64,000 nt of DNA, from positions 1,616,501-1,680,500 of the forward strand of contig NZ_AP031575.1 in the NCBI RefSeq assembly GCF_040436405.1, read 5' to 3'. Both the position numbers and the translations under genes were made by a program. The notes below the pieces were generated by a model. The model was not told the DNA's origin. It did not search any database and worked only from the letters and a program-made list of their open reading frames with translations. This document shows, piece by piece, positions 29,891 to 38,350 of this stretch (its first letter is position 1; the number at the start of each line of letters is the position of its first letter). The DNA comes from Marinomonas sp. THO17. GTDB taxonomy: Bacteria > Pseudomonadota > Gammaproteobacteria > Pseudomonadales > Marinomonadaceae.

Positions 29891-30007
29891 AACTCGATAC
29901 CTTACAACAAAGATCCAATCTAAAACTGCGCTCTATTTTACAGTCTATAGCAAAATAGAAAATGCTAATTGTGTCTTTTTCTCGTTTTTATGACCAAATG
30001 CTAAGAA

Positions 30008-30847
30008 CTAATTTCCTTGCATCAAACGTGACATTCTTTTTGACCACTGACTCCAAGATCCGACATAAAGCAATCTTGCGTCAATTCCTGCATAGTTTAA
30101 AGCCAATATGTTGTGGCAAGCGGTGACACCCGAGCCACAATAGTACACATAATCGTCGACAGGATGCATAATCCAGTCTTGCCACTCAACATGAAGCTGT
30201 TCCGCTGGTTTAAATCGACCTTTTTCATCCAAATTATCCATAAAAGGACGGTTAATTGCACCGGGAATATGGCCAGCAACTGGATCCATGGTTTCGTTTT
30301 CTCCTAAGAACCTATCTTGTGCGCGCGAATCCACCAGCTGGAATTGATTGGTCTCAAAATTTTCTACTACTTGCTGTTCACTCACCGACCAGGGAAACTC
30401 AACCTTCAGGCTTACAGTATTTGGGGTGACATCAGGCACCAGAGTATCAATGTCTCTTCCCTCGCGTTTCCAAGCCGGATAGCCACCATTTAAGACACGA
30501 GTTTTAATACCTTGTTGAGTCAACATCCACCAGGCTCTCGCCGCCATCGCCCCTCCCATGTCATCGTATACAATAACGTCACTGTCTAAACCCACTCCCC
30601 ATTGCTGTATACACTGAGCAAAATCATCAACACTTGGTAATGGATGCCGACCTGATGTCTGAGTTTCTTCGCCAGCTAACTCATGATGAAGGTCGATAAA
30701 AATGGCTCCTGGAATATGACCTGCAAGATACTCTTGATGACCTTTTGCTAAATCCGTTAGATAAAAGCGACTATCCAAAATAACGAGATTCTCGTTTCCC
30801 AATATAGAAGCGAGTTCGCTTGTTGAAATTAAAGTGTTCGGTTGCAC
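30008..30847 (-). CDS. sseA: 3-mercaptopyruvate sulfurtransferase
   Basis: 279-residue tandem rhodanese protein. The C-terminal active site CGSGVTACH (Cys237) has the GSGVT loop typical of mercaptopyruvate sulfurtransferases rather than the RKGVT of thiosulfate enzymes. The first rhodanese domain has DDMGGAMAARAWWML and the second VDSRAQDRFLGENE. Start is GTG at 30847 with GAGGA 6 nt upstream. It appears to be a single-gene unit, divergent from the TlyA-like gene. Confidence 0.92.
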   Translation of the reverse strand: MQPNTLISTSELASILGNENLVILDSRFYLTDLAKGHQEYLAGHIPGAIFIDLHHELAGEETQTSGRHPLPSVDDFAQCIQQWGVGLDSDVIVYDDMGGAMAARAWWMLTQQGIKTRVLNGGYPAWKREGRDIDTLVPDVTPNTVSLKVEFPWSVSEQQVVENFETNQFQLVDSRAQDRFLGENETMDPVAGHIPGAINRPFMDNLDEKGRFKPAEQLHVEWQDWIMHPVDDYVYYCGSGVTACHNILALNYAGIDARLLYVGSWSQWSKRMSRLMQGN

Positions 30848-30967
30848 GCAAAATCCTCGAATTTACTTATCTTTATGGATAAAGGTTTGTTCAATCAATG
30901 ATTAAACTTACTTAGCATAGCCCAATTTTGCTAATATAAGGGCACTACTCTTTACTCTAGAATCATC

Positions 30968-31729
30968 ATGTTACGTATCGATCTACTTCTTACTGAGCAA
31001 GGCTTAGCCAAATCTCGTTCACAAGCGCAGACTTTCATCCGCAATGGGCAAGTTCGTTATTACCTCAATGGGCAATGGCAAACTGTGTCAAAAGCAAGCC
31101 TTAAACTCCCAGAAGAGACTCAAATTAATGTCAATAAAAATCACTTAGACAAATACGTTTCGAGAGGGGCCTTAAAACTTGAAGGCGCATTAGAGCATAC
31201 TCAACTGGATATATCTGGCTTTCATATATTAGATATCGGTCAATCAACTGGGGGCTTTAGTGATTGTGCAATACAACACGGCGCAGCCAAAGTCGTTGGT
31301 GTTGAAGTAGGTCATGGACAACTTGATGAGAGCTTACGACATCATCCACAGATTGTTTGTTTAGAAGGCATCAATGCTCGCTATCTTAGTGAGAAAGATT
31401 TACACGGACATATGCCTGAATTAGGTTTTGATTTAGCGGTAATGGATGTCTCTTTCATCTCTCAGAAAAAGATCTTGCCACAACTTCCTATTCTACTAAA
31501 ATCCAATGGCCACCTAATCTCCTTAGTAAAACCTCAGTTTGAAGTTGGCAAAGAATTTATTGGTAAAGGCGGCATAGTCAAAGACCAAAGCAAGGTTAAA
31601 AAGCTAACCACTGACATACAAGCTTTTGTTGAAGAACTTGGATTTGAAGTGAAATGCTATTTAGCGAGCCCCATAAAAGGCAGTGATGGCAATCAAGAAT
31701 ATTTACTCTGGGCAAGTAAACAGAACTAA
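30968..31729 (+). CDS. TlyA family rRNA methyltransferase
   Basis: 253 residues: an N-terminal S4 RNA-binding domain (MLRIDLLLTEQGLAKSRSQAQTFIRNGQV) then an FtsJ-type methyltransferase with ILDIGQSTGGFSDCAIQHGA for SAM binding and AVMDVSFISQKKILP. This is the TlyA (HemA-type) family, which 2'-O-methylates cytidines in 16S and 23S rRNA in mycobacteria and related proteins. The exact target in this organism is unknown. It lies 120 bp from the divergent sseA. Confidence 0.9.
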   Translation: MLRIDLLLTEQGLAKSRSQAQTFIRNGQVRYYLNGQWQTVSKASLKLPEETQINVNKNHLDKYVSRGALKLEGALEHTQLDISGFHILDIGQSTGGFSDCAIQHGAAKVVGVEVGHGQLDESLRHHPQIVCLEGINARYLSEKDLHGHMPELGFDLAVMDVSFISQKKILPQLPILLKSNGHLISLVKPQFEVGKEFIGKGGIVKDQSKVKKLTTDIQAFVEELGFEVKCYLASPIKGSDGNQEYLLWASKQN

Positions 31730-31756
31730 TATGCATTTAAAAAAACAGCGGTATGG

Positions 31757-33172
31757 CTAAATTAACTCATCAAACCCAGTTGAAGCACCAGACGGCATAA
31801 CCTCTCTAGTCGAAGTCGTTCCAGAAGATGACTTACTCTCTTCATATCTCTGCTCAAGCTCAACAATATATTTTCGCGCCGTGTAAAATCCGACACAGCC
31901 AAATATCACCGACCCAATTGCTTGGCCAAACAAAATTCCCTCTGCTCCCATAAACCAAGAAAACACAATAATAAGAGGCCAAGTCCCCAAAGTTGCCCGC
32001 CCAAAATTCAACATAGTACTGTTTAACGGACGCCCTAGATTATTAAAGGTCGCAATAGCAATAAACAATAGACTTTGAAAAAAGAAACTGAAGGACACAA
32101 AAGTGGCGAAGAAGCGAATCAAATCCGCTGTACCAGAGGAAGCATTAAACACCACCACCAACCAGTCCTGTGAAACATAAAGCACCCAGCAAAGCAGTAC
32201 ACAGTAGCCTAATGCATAAATAACCGCACTCGAAACCGTTTGATACATACGATCGAAGCGTCCTGCCCCGTAATTTTGCCCAAGAATAGGCCCAACTGCA
32301 CCAGACAAAGCAAACAAACCACCAAATACAACAGGAATAATACGACCAATAATAGCCACTGCAGCAACCGCATCATCACCAAACGACGAAGTATGTTCCA
32401 TCACAATAGCATTGGCTAATGGCGAAGATAAATTGGTCAACATGGCCGGCACAGCAATCATGGCAATGCTGCGGGTATCTTTAAAAAAGTCCATAAGATC
32501 AAACTCACCGAGCATCTTATGTACTTGTACCACACCATAATAAGCAACAACTACCATCGAACATCGAGCAAATAAAGATGCAATTGCAGCACCATCCACC
32601 CCAAGACCAAGAGCAAAAATAAAAATAGGGTCAAGCACCGCATTTACCAAACCACCCACCATGGTGGCATACATTGCACGCTTAGCGTCTCCTAACGCAC
32701 GCATAATGCCTGAGCCAATCATACCAATCATGACCGCAGGCATGCCCAAAATTAGGATTTGCAAATAGCTGGTTGCCAAATCAAGAGCACGTCCATTAGC
32801 ACCAATAAACAGCAGAAGATGAGGGATTTTAGGCCATAAAAACCATACCACAGCAGATGAAAATAAAATGCCAAATGCCAGCACATTAACCGCACGGCGC
32901 TTTGCCAGCTCAATATTATGTTCACCTATTGCACGAGAAACCAATGCCGTCGCCGCTATGGATACCGCGATACTTAAGGAAACGGTAAAAAACATTATTG
33001 TGCTAGCAAAACCCACTGCCGCAACAGCTTCTTTCTCACCTAACATTGATAAGAAAAGCATGTCGACTAAATCCACCAAAAACATACACATCAAACCCAA
33101 TGCACTGGTCACCGACATGGTAACAACATGCTTAAAGGTAGAACCTTGTGTGAGTTTGGCCGAATTAGGCAT
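31757..33172 (-). CDS. MATE family efflux transporter
   Basis: 471-residue protein with twelve membrane helices in two MatE repeats. LGLMCMFLVDLVDMLFLSMLGEKEAVAAVGF starts the first and LSSPLANAIVMEHTSSFGDDAVAAVAI the second; ALSGAVGPILGQNYGAGRFDRM is a family block. Likely Na+- or H+-driven export of cationic compounds. The ATG at 33172 follows a GGGGGCG stretch; one codon upstream is a TTG. Its 3' end faces the TlyA-like gene. Confidence 0.92.
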   Translation of the reverse strand: MPNSAKLTQGSTFKHVVTMSVTSALGLMCMFLVDLVDMLFLSMLGEKEAVAAVGFASTIMFFTVSLSIAVSIAATALVSRAIGEHNIELAKRRAVNVLAFGILFSSAVVWFLWPKIPHLLLFIGANGRALDLATSYLQILILGMPAVMIGMIGSGIMRALGDAKRAMYATMVGGLVNAVLDPIFIFALGLGVDGAAIASLFARCSMVVVAYYGVVQVHKMLGEFDLMDFFKDTRSIAMIAVPAMLTNLSSPLANAIVMEHTSSFGDDAVAAVAIIGRIIPVVFGGLFALSGAVGPILGQNYGAGRFDRMYQTVSSAVIYALGYCVLLCWVLYVSQDWLVVVFNASSGTADLIRFFATFVSFSFFFQSLLFIAIATFNNLGRPLNSTMLNFGRATLGTWPLIIVFSWFMGAEGILFGQAIGSVIFGCVGFYTARKYIVELEQRYEESKSSSGTTSTREVMPSGASTGFDELI

Positions 33173-33194
33173 CAACGCCCCCTAACAAATGATA

Positions 33195-33226
33195 TAAAAA
33201 AACCGGGCAAACACTGTTCACCCGGT
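33195..33226 (-). terminator. rho-independent terminator after the lon-like gene
   Basis: On the minus strand ACCGGGTGAAC pairs with GTTTGCCCGGT (two G-U pairs), followed by a run of seven T. It lies between the lon-like stop and the MATE start. Confidence 0.88.
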
Positions 33227-33317
33227 ATCGATTATTTTCTCACGACTTAAGCATGAATAGAATGCCTTGCTTGCGAACAAATAATTGAAAAATCAGTACG
33301 AATTGATCTTTAAAATT

Positions 33318-35750
33318 TCAGTGTAAATTATTAGCTGTCGAATCAAACACCACTTTTTCAACATCGGCGAAGCGTTCCGCAAAATGCACTGTTATACCTT
33401 CTTTAACCGAGTCTGGTAATTCTTCAAAATCACGTCGATTCGGTTCAGGTAGAATCACTTCATTGATCTTACTGCGCTTAGCAGCAATGATTTTTTCACG
33501 AATCCCGCCGACGGCTAAGACCTGCCCTGTCAGGGTTAATTCCCCCGTCATCGCTAATCCTCGACGTACCGGTTCGCTTTTTGCCAATGACATTAACGCT
33601 GTCGCCATAGTAATACCTGCACTTGGACCATCTTTGGGTGTAGCGCCTTCAGGAACATGCAAGTGCACCAAACACTTATCAAAAAATTCAGGTGAGCTCT
33701 GATAACTCTTGGTATGAGAAAATACATAAGAGTAAGCAATATCAGCTGACTCCTTCATTACTTCTCCCAGTTTACCTGTTAACTTAAGACCACAAGTCAA
33801 CTCATGCACTCTAGTCGCTTCAATCGGTAAGGTGGCACCGCCCATTGAAGTCCAAGCTAACCCTGTTACGACGCCTATGCCTTGCAAGGTTTTTTCAGGG
33901 CGGAAATAAGGCATACCCAACAAATTCTCAACATCTTTAACACCCACATTGATGTGATCTTTTTCGCCCGTCATAAGTTCCACAACCGACTTGCGAAGAA
34001 TTTTTTGTAGCAACTTATCCAAACCTCGCACACCCGCTTCACGCGCATAATGCTCAATCACATGACGCAATGCCGCATCCGTGATATTCAGTTGCTTTTT
34101 CAATAACTTATTTTTCTTCAGCAATTTAGGCCATAAGTGCTGTTTCGCAATGGCCAATTTTTCATCCCCTATGTAACCCGAAAGACGAATCACATCCATC
34201 CGATCCAGCAATGGCGATGGAATCGTATCCAGCTGATTCGCCGTACAAATAAACAAAGCTTTGGACAAATCAATTCGCATATCCAAATAGTGATCAAGAA
34301 ATTCACTGTTCTGTTCAGGATCCAACGCCTCAAGCAAAGAGGATGCTGGATCACCTTGGAATGACGAACCGATTTTATCTATCTCATCCAACATGATCAC
34401 AGGGTTTTCGACTTGAACATCTTTTAACGCTTGCACAAACTTACCCGGCAAAGCACCTATGTAGGTGCGACGATGGCCTTTAATCTCAGCCTCATCTCTC
34501 ATACCACCTAAACTAAATCGATAGAATTTACGGTTAAGTGACTCGGCGATGGATTTACCAATTGAAGTTTTACCCACTCCAGGAGGACCAACCAATAACA
34601 ATATTGATCCACCCATTTCACCACGATGCGCACCTAAAGCTAAAAACTCGACAATACGATCTTTAATATCACTCAATCCGGCATGATGCGACTCCAATAC
34701 CTCACGAGCCGACTTTATGTCTAAGTTATCCTCAGAATGTACGCCCCAAGGTAGAGACGTCGCCCAATCCAAGTAATTACGTGTTACACCATATTCTGGT
34801 GATCCCGTTTCTAGGATACTAAGCTTATGTAACTCTTCTTGGATCTTGTCCGAGACAGATTGAGTTAAGGTTTTTCCTTGCAAGCGCTCTTCAAAGGTTT
34901 CCACATCGGAAGTACGATCATCTTTGGAAATACCCAATTCTTTTTGGATAACCTTTAGTTGTTCCCGTAAGAAAAAGTCCCTTTGATGTTTGCCAATCTT
35001 GTCATTCACTTCAGCACTAATTTCATTTTGTAAACGAGCAATTTCCAGCTCTTTTCGCAATAAAGTTAACGATAAATGCATCCTGGCTTGTACTGGAATA
35101 GTTGCTAGCACATCGTATAATTCTTCCGCTTCTGCCGAGGTAATGGAAGCGGCAAAATCAGCCAGCAAGCCAGATTCATTGAAAGAAAAGCGACCTAAAT
35201 ACTGACGCAAATCTTCACTAAACAAAGGATTCAAACGAATCAGTTCTTTAATCGCATCCAAAATAGCAATTGAATAGGCTTTTGCTTCATCGTCACTGGC
35301 TTTTGCATCATTGATGTAACGTACTCTCGCCAAATAAGGTGCTGTATCACTCAGCCATTCGACTACTTCAAAGCGTTTTATACCTTGAGCCAAAAAGGTC
35401 AATTTATCACTTTGTTTCTCAGCTTTATGAATACGAGCAGCACAGCCAATCGACCGAAATACTTCTACTGAAGGGGCACCTTTACCCACTTTATCAGCAT
35501 ACACCAAGCCTACAGCGGCCTGAGGATACTCAGCGATACGTTCAACCGTGTCTTCCCATTGTTCAGCATCCACCATCACAGGTTGTACTTGTGCCGGAAA
35601 AAAAGGCCGACTTGATATTGGCAAAATATAGAGAGATTCGGGCAACACATCGTCTGGTAAAGCAAGGGCTTTGGGGTCACTGATAACTACACTTTCATCA
35701 TCTGTTAGGTCATTATCTTCTTGATTTTCTATAAAGTCGTCATTACTCAT
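33318..35750 (-). CDS. ATP-dependent Lon-type protease (second-type, AsrA-like)
   Basis: 810 residues: N-terminal LAN domain starting LYILPISSRPFFPAQVQPVMV, AAA+ module with Walker A GPPGVGKTS and MLDEIDKIG, and a C-terminal protease with Ser710 in PKDGPSAG and Lys753 in GGIREKIIAAK, the Lon dyad with normal 43-residue spacing. The long acidic N-terminal lead and the RPFFPAQ form differ from classic Lon and recall the Pseudomonas AsrA paralogue. The clpP-clpX-lon-hupB context is absent, which also points to a second Lon. I leave the symbol blank for that reason. Confidence 0.92.
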   Translation of the reverse strand: MSNDDFIENQEDNDLTDDESVVISDPKALALPDDVLPESLYILPISSRPFFPAQVQPVMVDAEQWEDTVERIAEYPQAAVGLVYADKVGKGAPSVEVFRSIGCAARIHKAEKQSDKLTFLAQGIKRFEVVEWLSDTAPYLARVRYINDAKASDDEAKAYSIAILDAIKELIRLNPLFSEDLRQYLGRFSFNESGLLADFAASITSAEAEELYDVLATIPVQARMHLSLTLLRKELEIARLQNEISAEVNDKIGKHQRDFFLREQLKVIQKELGISKDDRTSDVETFEERLQGKTLTQSVSDKIQEELHKLSILETGSPEYGVTRNYLDWATSLPWGVHSEDNLDIKSAREVLESHHAGLSDIKDRIVEFLALGAHRGEMGGSILLLVGPPGVGKTSIGKSIAESLNRKFYRFSLGGMRDEAEIKGHRRTYIGALPGKFVQALKDVQVENPVIMLDEIDKIGSSFQGDPASSLLEALDPEQNSEFLDHYLDMRIDLSKALFICTANQLDTIPSPLLDRMDVIRLSGYIGDEKLAIAKQHLWPKLLKKNKLLKKQLNITDAALRHVIEHYAREAGVRGLDKLLQKILRKSVVELMTGEKDHINVGVKDVENLLGMPYFRPEKTLQGIGVVTGLAWTSMGGATLPIEATRVHELTCGLKLTGKLGEVMKESADIAYSYVFSHTKSYQSSPEFFDKCLVHLHVPEGATPKDGPSAGITMATALMSLAKSEPVRRGLAMTGELTLTGQVLAVGGIREKIIAAKRSKINEVILPEPNRRDFEELPDSVKEGITVHFAERFADVEKVVFDSTANNLH

Positions 35751-35901
35751 TATTCAATCCAATTCTTTCATTGGGACATTCTCTACCCACATTCACGGCT
35801 TATTTAACCAGTCTAATGCTTGTCTATGTTGTGACTATCTTAAAGAAATCAATCCCCTGCTTGACCTAAAGCTTCACTAACCAAAAGGACAAGATTAATG
35901 A

Positions 35902-35930
35902 TTTAGCTAAAAACCACTTAGTGCTATCAT
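35902..35930 (+). promoter_or_regulatory. candidate upp promoter with extended -10
   Basis: TTTAGC (35902-35907), a 17-bp spacer and TATCAT (35925-35930) preceded by TGC, an extended -10 element. About 64 bp before the upp start. Confidence 0.4.
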
Positions 35931-35993
35931 GAGAATAAATTTTGCAAGGTAATGATTGAATACCAAAGCACGCCAACGAAAAGGAAAATACGC

Positions 35994-36650
35994 ATGACTC
36001 GCGAAGAACTTCTTGAAAAGTACAACGACATTTTTGTTATCCAGCACCCTTTCGTAAAACACAAACTCACCAGTCTTCGTGATAAAAACACCAGCACTCG
36101 TGAATTCAGAATGCTGGTAGAAGAGTTAGGCACATTAATTGGATACGAAGCAACTCGCGATTTGGATACAGTGGATATTGAAGTAGAAACACCGCTTGAA
36201 AAAGCCATGAGTCCCGTTCTTAAAGGTAAAAAGCTGTGTATTGTTACCATTATGCGTGCGGGTAATGGTCTTGCCGAAGGCGTTTTAAAACTGTCGCCTT
36301 CAGCGCGAGTTGGTCATGTGGGTTTATATCGAGATCCTGAAACCAAACAACCTGTCGAATACTACTTAAAAATGCCGCACTCTATAAGTGAAAGAACCAT
36401 TATTGTGGTAGACCCTATGCTGGCAACGGGCAACTCTGCCATCATGGCCATTGAAAAAATGAAAGAAATGGGCGCTTCAGATGTGCGTTTCATATGTTTA
36501 TTTGCTGCACCAGAGGGCATTCAAGCTTTCAAAGCAGCACATCCAGACGTGCCTATGTACATTGGCACAATTGATCGTGAGCTAGACGACCACGCTTATA
36601 TTCGCCCAGGTGTTGGTGATGCTGGCGACCGCATTTACGGTACCCGCTAA
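35994..36650 (+). CDS. upp: uracil phosphoribosyltransferase
   Basis: 218-residue salvage enzyme making UMP from uracil and PRPP. The N-terminal block [24 protein letters not shown], the PRPP motif [11 protein letters not shown] and the uracil-binding [13 protein letters not shown] end are all present. The ATG at 35994 has AAGGA 8 nt upstream; the in-frame ATG at 35952 has its AAGG too close. Appears monocistronic, with a hairpin directly after the stop. Confidence 0.95.
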   Translation: MTREELLEKYNDIFVIQHPFVKHKLTSLRDKNTSTREFRMLVEELGTLIGYEATRDLDTVDIEVETPLEKAMSPVLKGKKLCIVTIMRAGNGLAEGVLKLSPSARVGHVGLYRDPETKQPVEYYLKMPHSISERTIIVVDPMLATGNSAIMAIEKMKEMGASDVRFICLFAAPEGIQAFKAAHPDVPMYIGTIDRELDDHAYIRPGVGDAGDRIYGTR

Positions 36651-36656
36651 TCAAAG

Positions 36657-36689
36657 CAGCCGCCGCAGAGAAGGACTCTTTGGCGGCTG
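36657..36689. terminator. hairpin between upp and the LysE-type gene
   Basis: CAGCCGCC pairs with GGCGGCTG around a 17-nt loop, between convergent stops. Neither strand has a strong T-run, so termination may be weak. Confidence 0.55.
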
Positions 36690-36707
36690 TGTAAAACTTT
36701 CTCTTAG

Positions 36708-37331
36708 TTAACTGCGCAATGCTAGATAACCGCCTGCACTCACCATAATGCCACCTGCCACTCGGTTCAACCCTTTCATTGCCTTACTGGATTTCATCAT
36801 ACGACGAGCCTGAGAAGCACTCACAGAAATTAAAGTAAGCCCCAACATGAGTGCAATAAAGGTTAATACTGACGCTAATGCAATGTCCCATGACGTCAAT
36901 ATAGTCAAGTCCATAAAAGTGGGTAAAAAGGCAATGTAAAATAAAATAACTTTTGGATTGGATACCGCAATCATAAAACCTTGAACAAAACTGGCCATTT
37001 CTTGTTTCGACGACTTCGGCAATGTAACTTCTTTTGTCTTAGTAACAACGGGAGCGCTCCACATTTTCCACCCTAAATAGATGAGATAAGCAGCCCCAAG
37101 ATAACGAATAGTGATAAACAAGCCTTCCATAGTTTGCGCAATCACCGCAAGACCAAAACAAGCCATCAGTAGATACATAATGTCGACTACAGTCATTCCT
37201 AAACACAAAGAAACACTGGCTCTAGCTCCCTGAGTCATACTTCGCGCTATGATGGCGAAAACACCTGGCCCAGGAGTAATACTGAAAATGAAAATAGCAA
37301 CAAAAAAGGCAATAGCACTTTCAATTGTCAT
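36708..37331 (-). CDS. LysE/RhtB family amino-acid exporter
   Basis: 207 residues, about six helices. FSITPGPGVFAIIARSMTQGARASVSLCLGM is the conserved N-terminal block and GFMIAVSNPKVILFYIAFLPTFMD the middle one of the RhtB/LysE family. Substrate is unknown. The ATG overlaps the stop of the TetR gene upstream (ATGA), so both are one operon and the regulator probably controls the exporter. Confidence 0.92.
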   Translation of the reverse strand: MTIESAIAFFVAIFIFSITPGPGVFAIIARSMTQGARASVSLCLGMTVVDIMYLLMACFGLAVIAQTMEGLFITIRYLGAAYLIYLGWKMWSAPVVTKTKEVTLPKSSKQEMASFVQGFMIAVSNPKVILFYIAFLPTFMDLTILTSWDIALASVLTFIALMLGLTLISVSASQARRMMKSSKAMKGLNRVAGGIMVSAGGYLALRS

Positions 37332-37975
37332 ACGCTTTCTTTAACTCCACAGCCAGCTAATACCATTTTCGTTATAAAGGCTTTTGCCTCTTCGTAGTCG
37401 CTCTCTTGCAAATCGTCTTTTTGCAACATAATACGAACTTGAGCATCAAAATCTGCATAGGTTTGCGTCATAGCCCAAATGCTAATAAACAAATGCTCTA
37501 CTGGAACAGGTTCCATCAAACCATCATTAACCCAGCTTTCAATGGTGGTTTTTTCACGACTTAACTCAGTCACAAATGCACGGCGCAAATACTCTAGCAC
37601 AAAGGGCTCTTCTCCAATCAGGGCCATAGCAAATACTTTAGAAGCATTTTTATCAATACGAGAGTGGTCTATTTTTTCACTGATATAGCGTGTCAAATTT
37701 TGTTTTGGACCCTGTGCAACATTAAACTCACTTACTGAGTTGAGCCACAAGGTCAAGATACGTTCTAAAACAGCCTCTAATAAATCCTTTTTGGAGCGAT
37801 AGTAATAATGAACATTAGCCTTAGGCAAACCGGCTTCATCGGCAATCATTTGCGTGGTGGTTTTAGCCAACCCTTGACGGGCAAAAACACGTTCCGAAGT
37901 TTCTAGAATAAGAGTTTGATTTTGCGCTCGAATGTGCGCTTTCAGCTGATCTTTAGGTCGTTTTGCGTCGCTCAA
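37328..37975 (-). CDS. TetR family regulator (RutR-like C-terminal domain)
   Basis: 215 residues. The helix-turn-helix is AKTTTQMIADEAGLPKANVHYYYRSKKDLLEAVL (about 37-70), a strong TetR signature. The C-terminal half (VFAMALIGEEPFVLEYL, ISIWAMTQTYADFDAQVRIML) resembles RutR-type ligand domains. Translation appears to start at TTG (37975) with GAGG 6 nt upstream; there is no suitable ATG. It is followed by the overlapping LysE gene. The ligand is unknown; RutR binds uracil, and upp next door is an interesting but unproven coincidence. Confidence 0.9.
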   Translation of the reverse strand: MSDAKRPKDQLKAHIRAQNQTLILETSERVFARQGLAKTTTQMIADEAGLPKANVHYYYRSKKDLLEAVLERILTLWLNSVSEFNVAQGPKQNLTRYISEKIDHSRIDKNASKVFAMALIGEEPFVLEYLRRAFVTELSREKTTIESWVNDGLMEPVPVEHLFISIWAMTQTYADFDAQVRIMLQKDDLQESDYEEAKAFITKMVLAGCGVKESV

Positions 37976-38126
37976 ATCTAGCCTCGCTGATATACTCGTA
38001 AATTTAAAAGGGGGATCTGTTCATCTTCAACAAGCATAAACAGAATAACATTTTTTCCCATGCTCACGAAGCACGCTCTAACAATTCCCTTAATAGCCTA
38101 CTTTAATTAGACTTTTCCTCCGGCAT

Positions 38127-38150
38127 AAAAAAAGGGAGCCGAAGCTCCCC
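38127..38150 (-). terminator. UUCG-capped terminator of the candidate sRNA
   Basis: Minus strand: GGGAGC, TTCG tetraloop, GCTCCC, then seven T (38127-38133). A very stable intrinsic terminator form. Confidence 0.9.
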
Positions 38151-38275
38151 ATTTCCCCTCGTAACAGAGACTCAAATAACTATAGGCATTCATTATCTAA
38201 GCTAACTGTTACACCACGTTGGCGCTGTAATTAAGGTATGTGAAGACTCACACACCTTAATGTTCTTGAAATCTA
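38127..38275 (-). ncRNA. candidate small regulatory RNA of about 150 nt
   Basis: A promoter with TTGCAC and TATAAT 16 bp apart (38282-38309) is followed by three predicted stems and a terminator. Stem 1 spans 38231-38260 (13 bp, one G-U pair, 4-nt loop). Stem 2 joins 38206-38212 to 38161-38167 (7 bp). Stem 3 is the terminator GGGAGC-TTCG-GCTCCC with seven U. The unit sits between the terminator of the diguanylate cyclase gene and the TetR gene. A 28-codon frame inside lacks a ribosome site and runs through the terminator, so I treat it as noncoding. No known sRNA family is recognised. Confidence 0.7.
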
Positions 38276-38281
38276 AATACG

Positions 38282-38309
38282 ATTATAGACAGCTAAATTC
38301 ACAGTGCAA
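38282..38309 (-). promoter_or_regulatory. sigma-70 promoter of the candidate sRNA
   Basis: Minus-strand TTGCAC (38304-38309), a 16-bp spacer and a perfect TATAAT (38282-38287). Start expected near 38274. One of the best promoter matches in the window. Confidence 0.75.
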
Positions 38310-38320
38310 TAGGTTAAGCT

Positions 38321-38350
38321 AAAAAAATTGACCGTTCGTTCAATTTTTTT
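38321..38350 (-). terminator. terminator of the diguanylate cyclase gene
   Basis: AAAAAATTGA and TCAATTTTTT arms around an 8-nt loop, starting at the stop codon of the GGDEF gene. A/T runs on both sides. Confidence 0.75.

Noticed and set aside
38112-38199. 28-codon frame inside the candidate sRNA
   Set aside because: No Shine-Dalgarno, and the frame passes through the terminator hairpin and U-tract.
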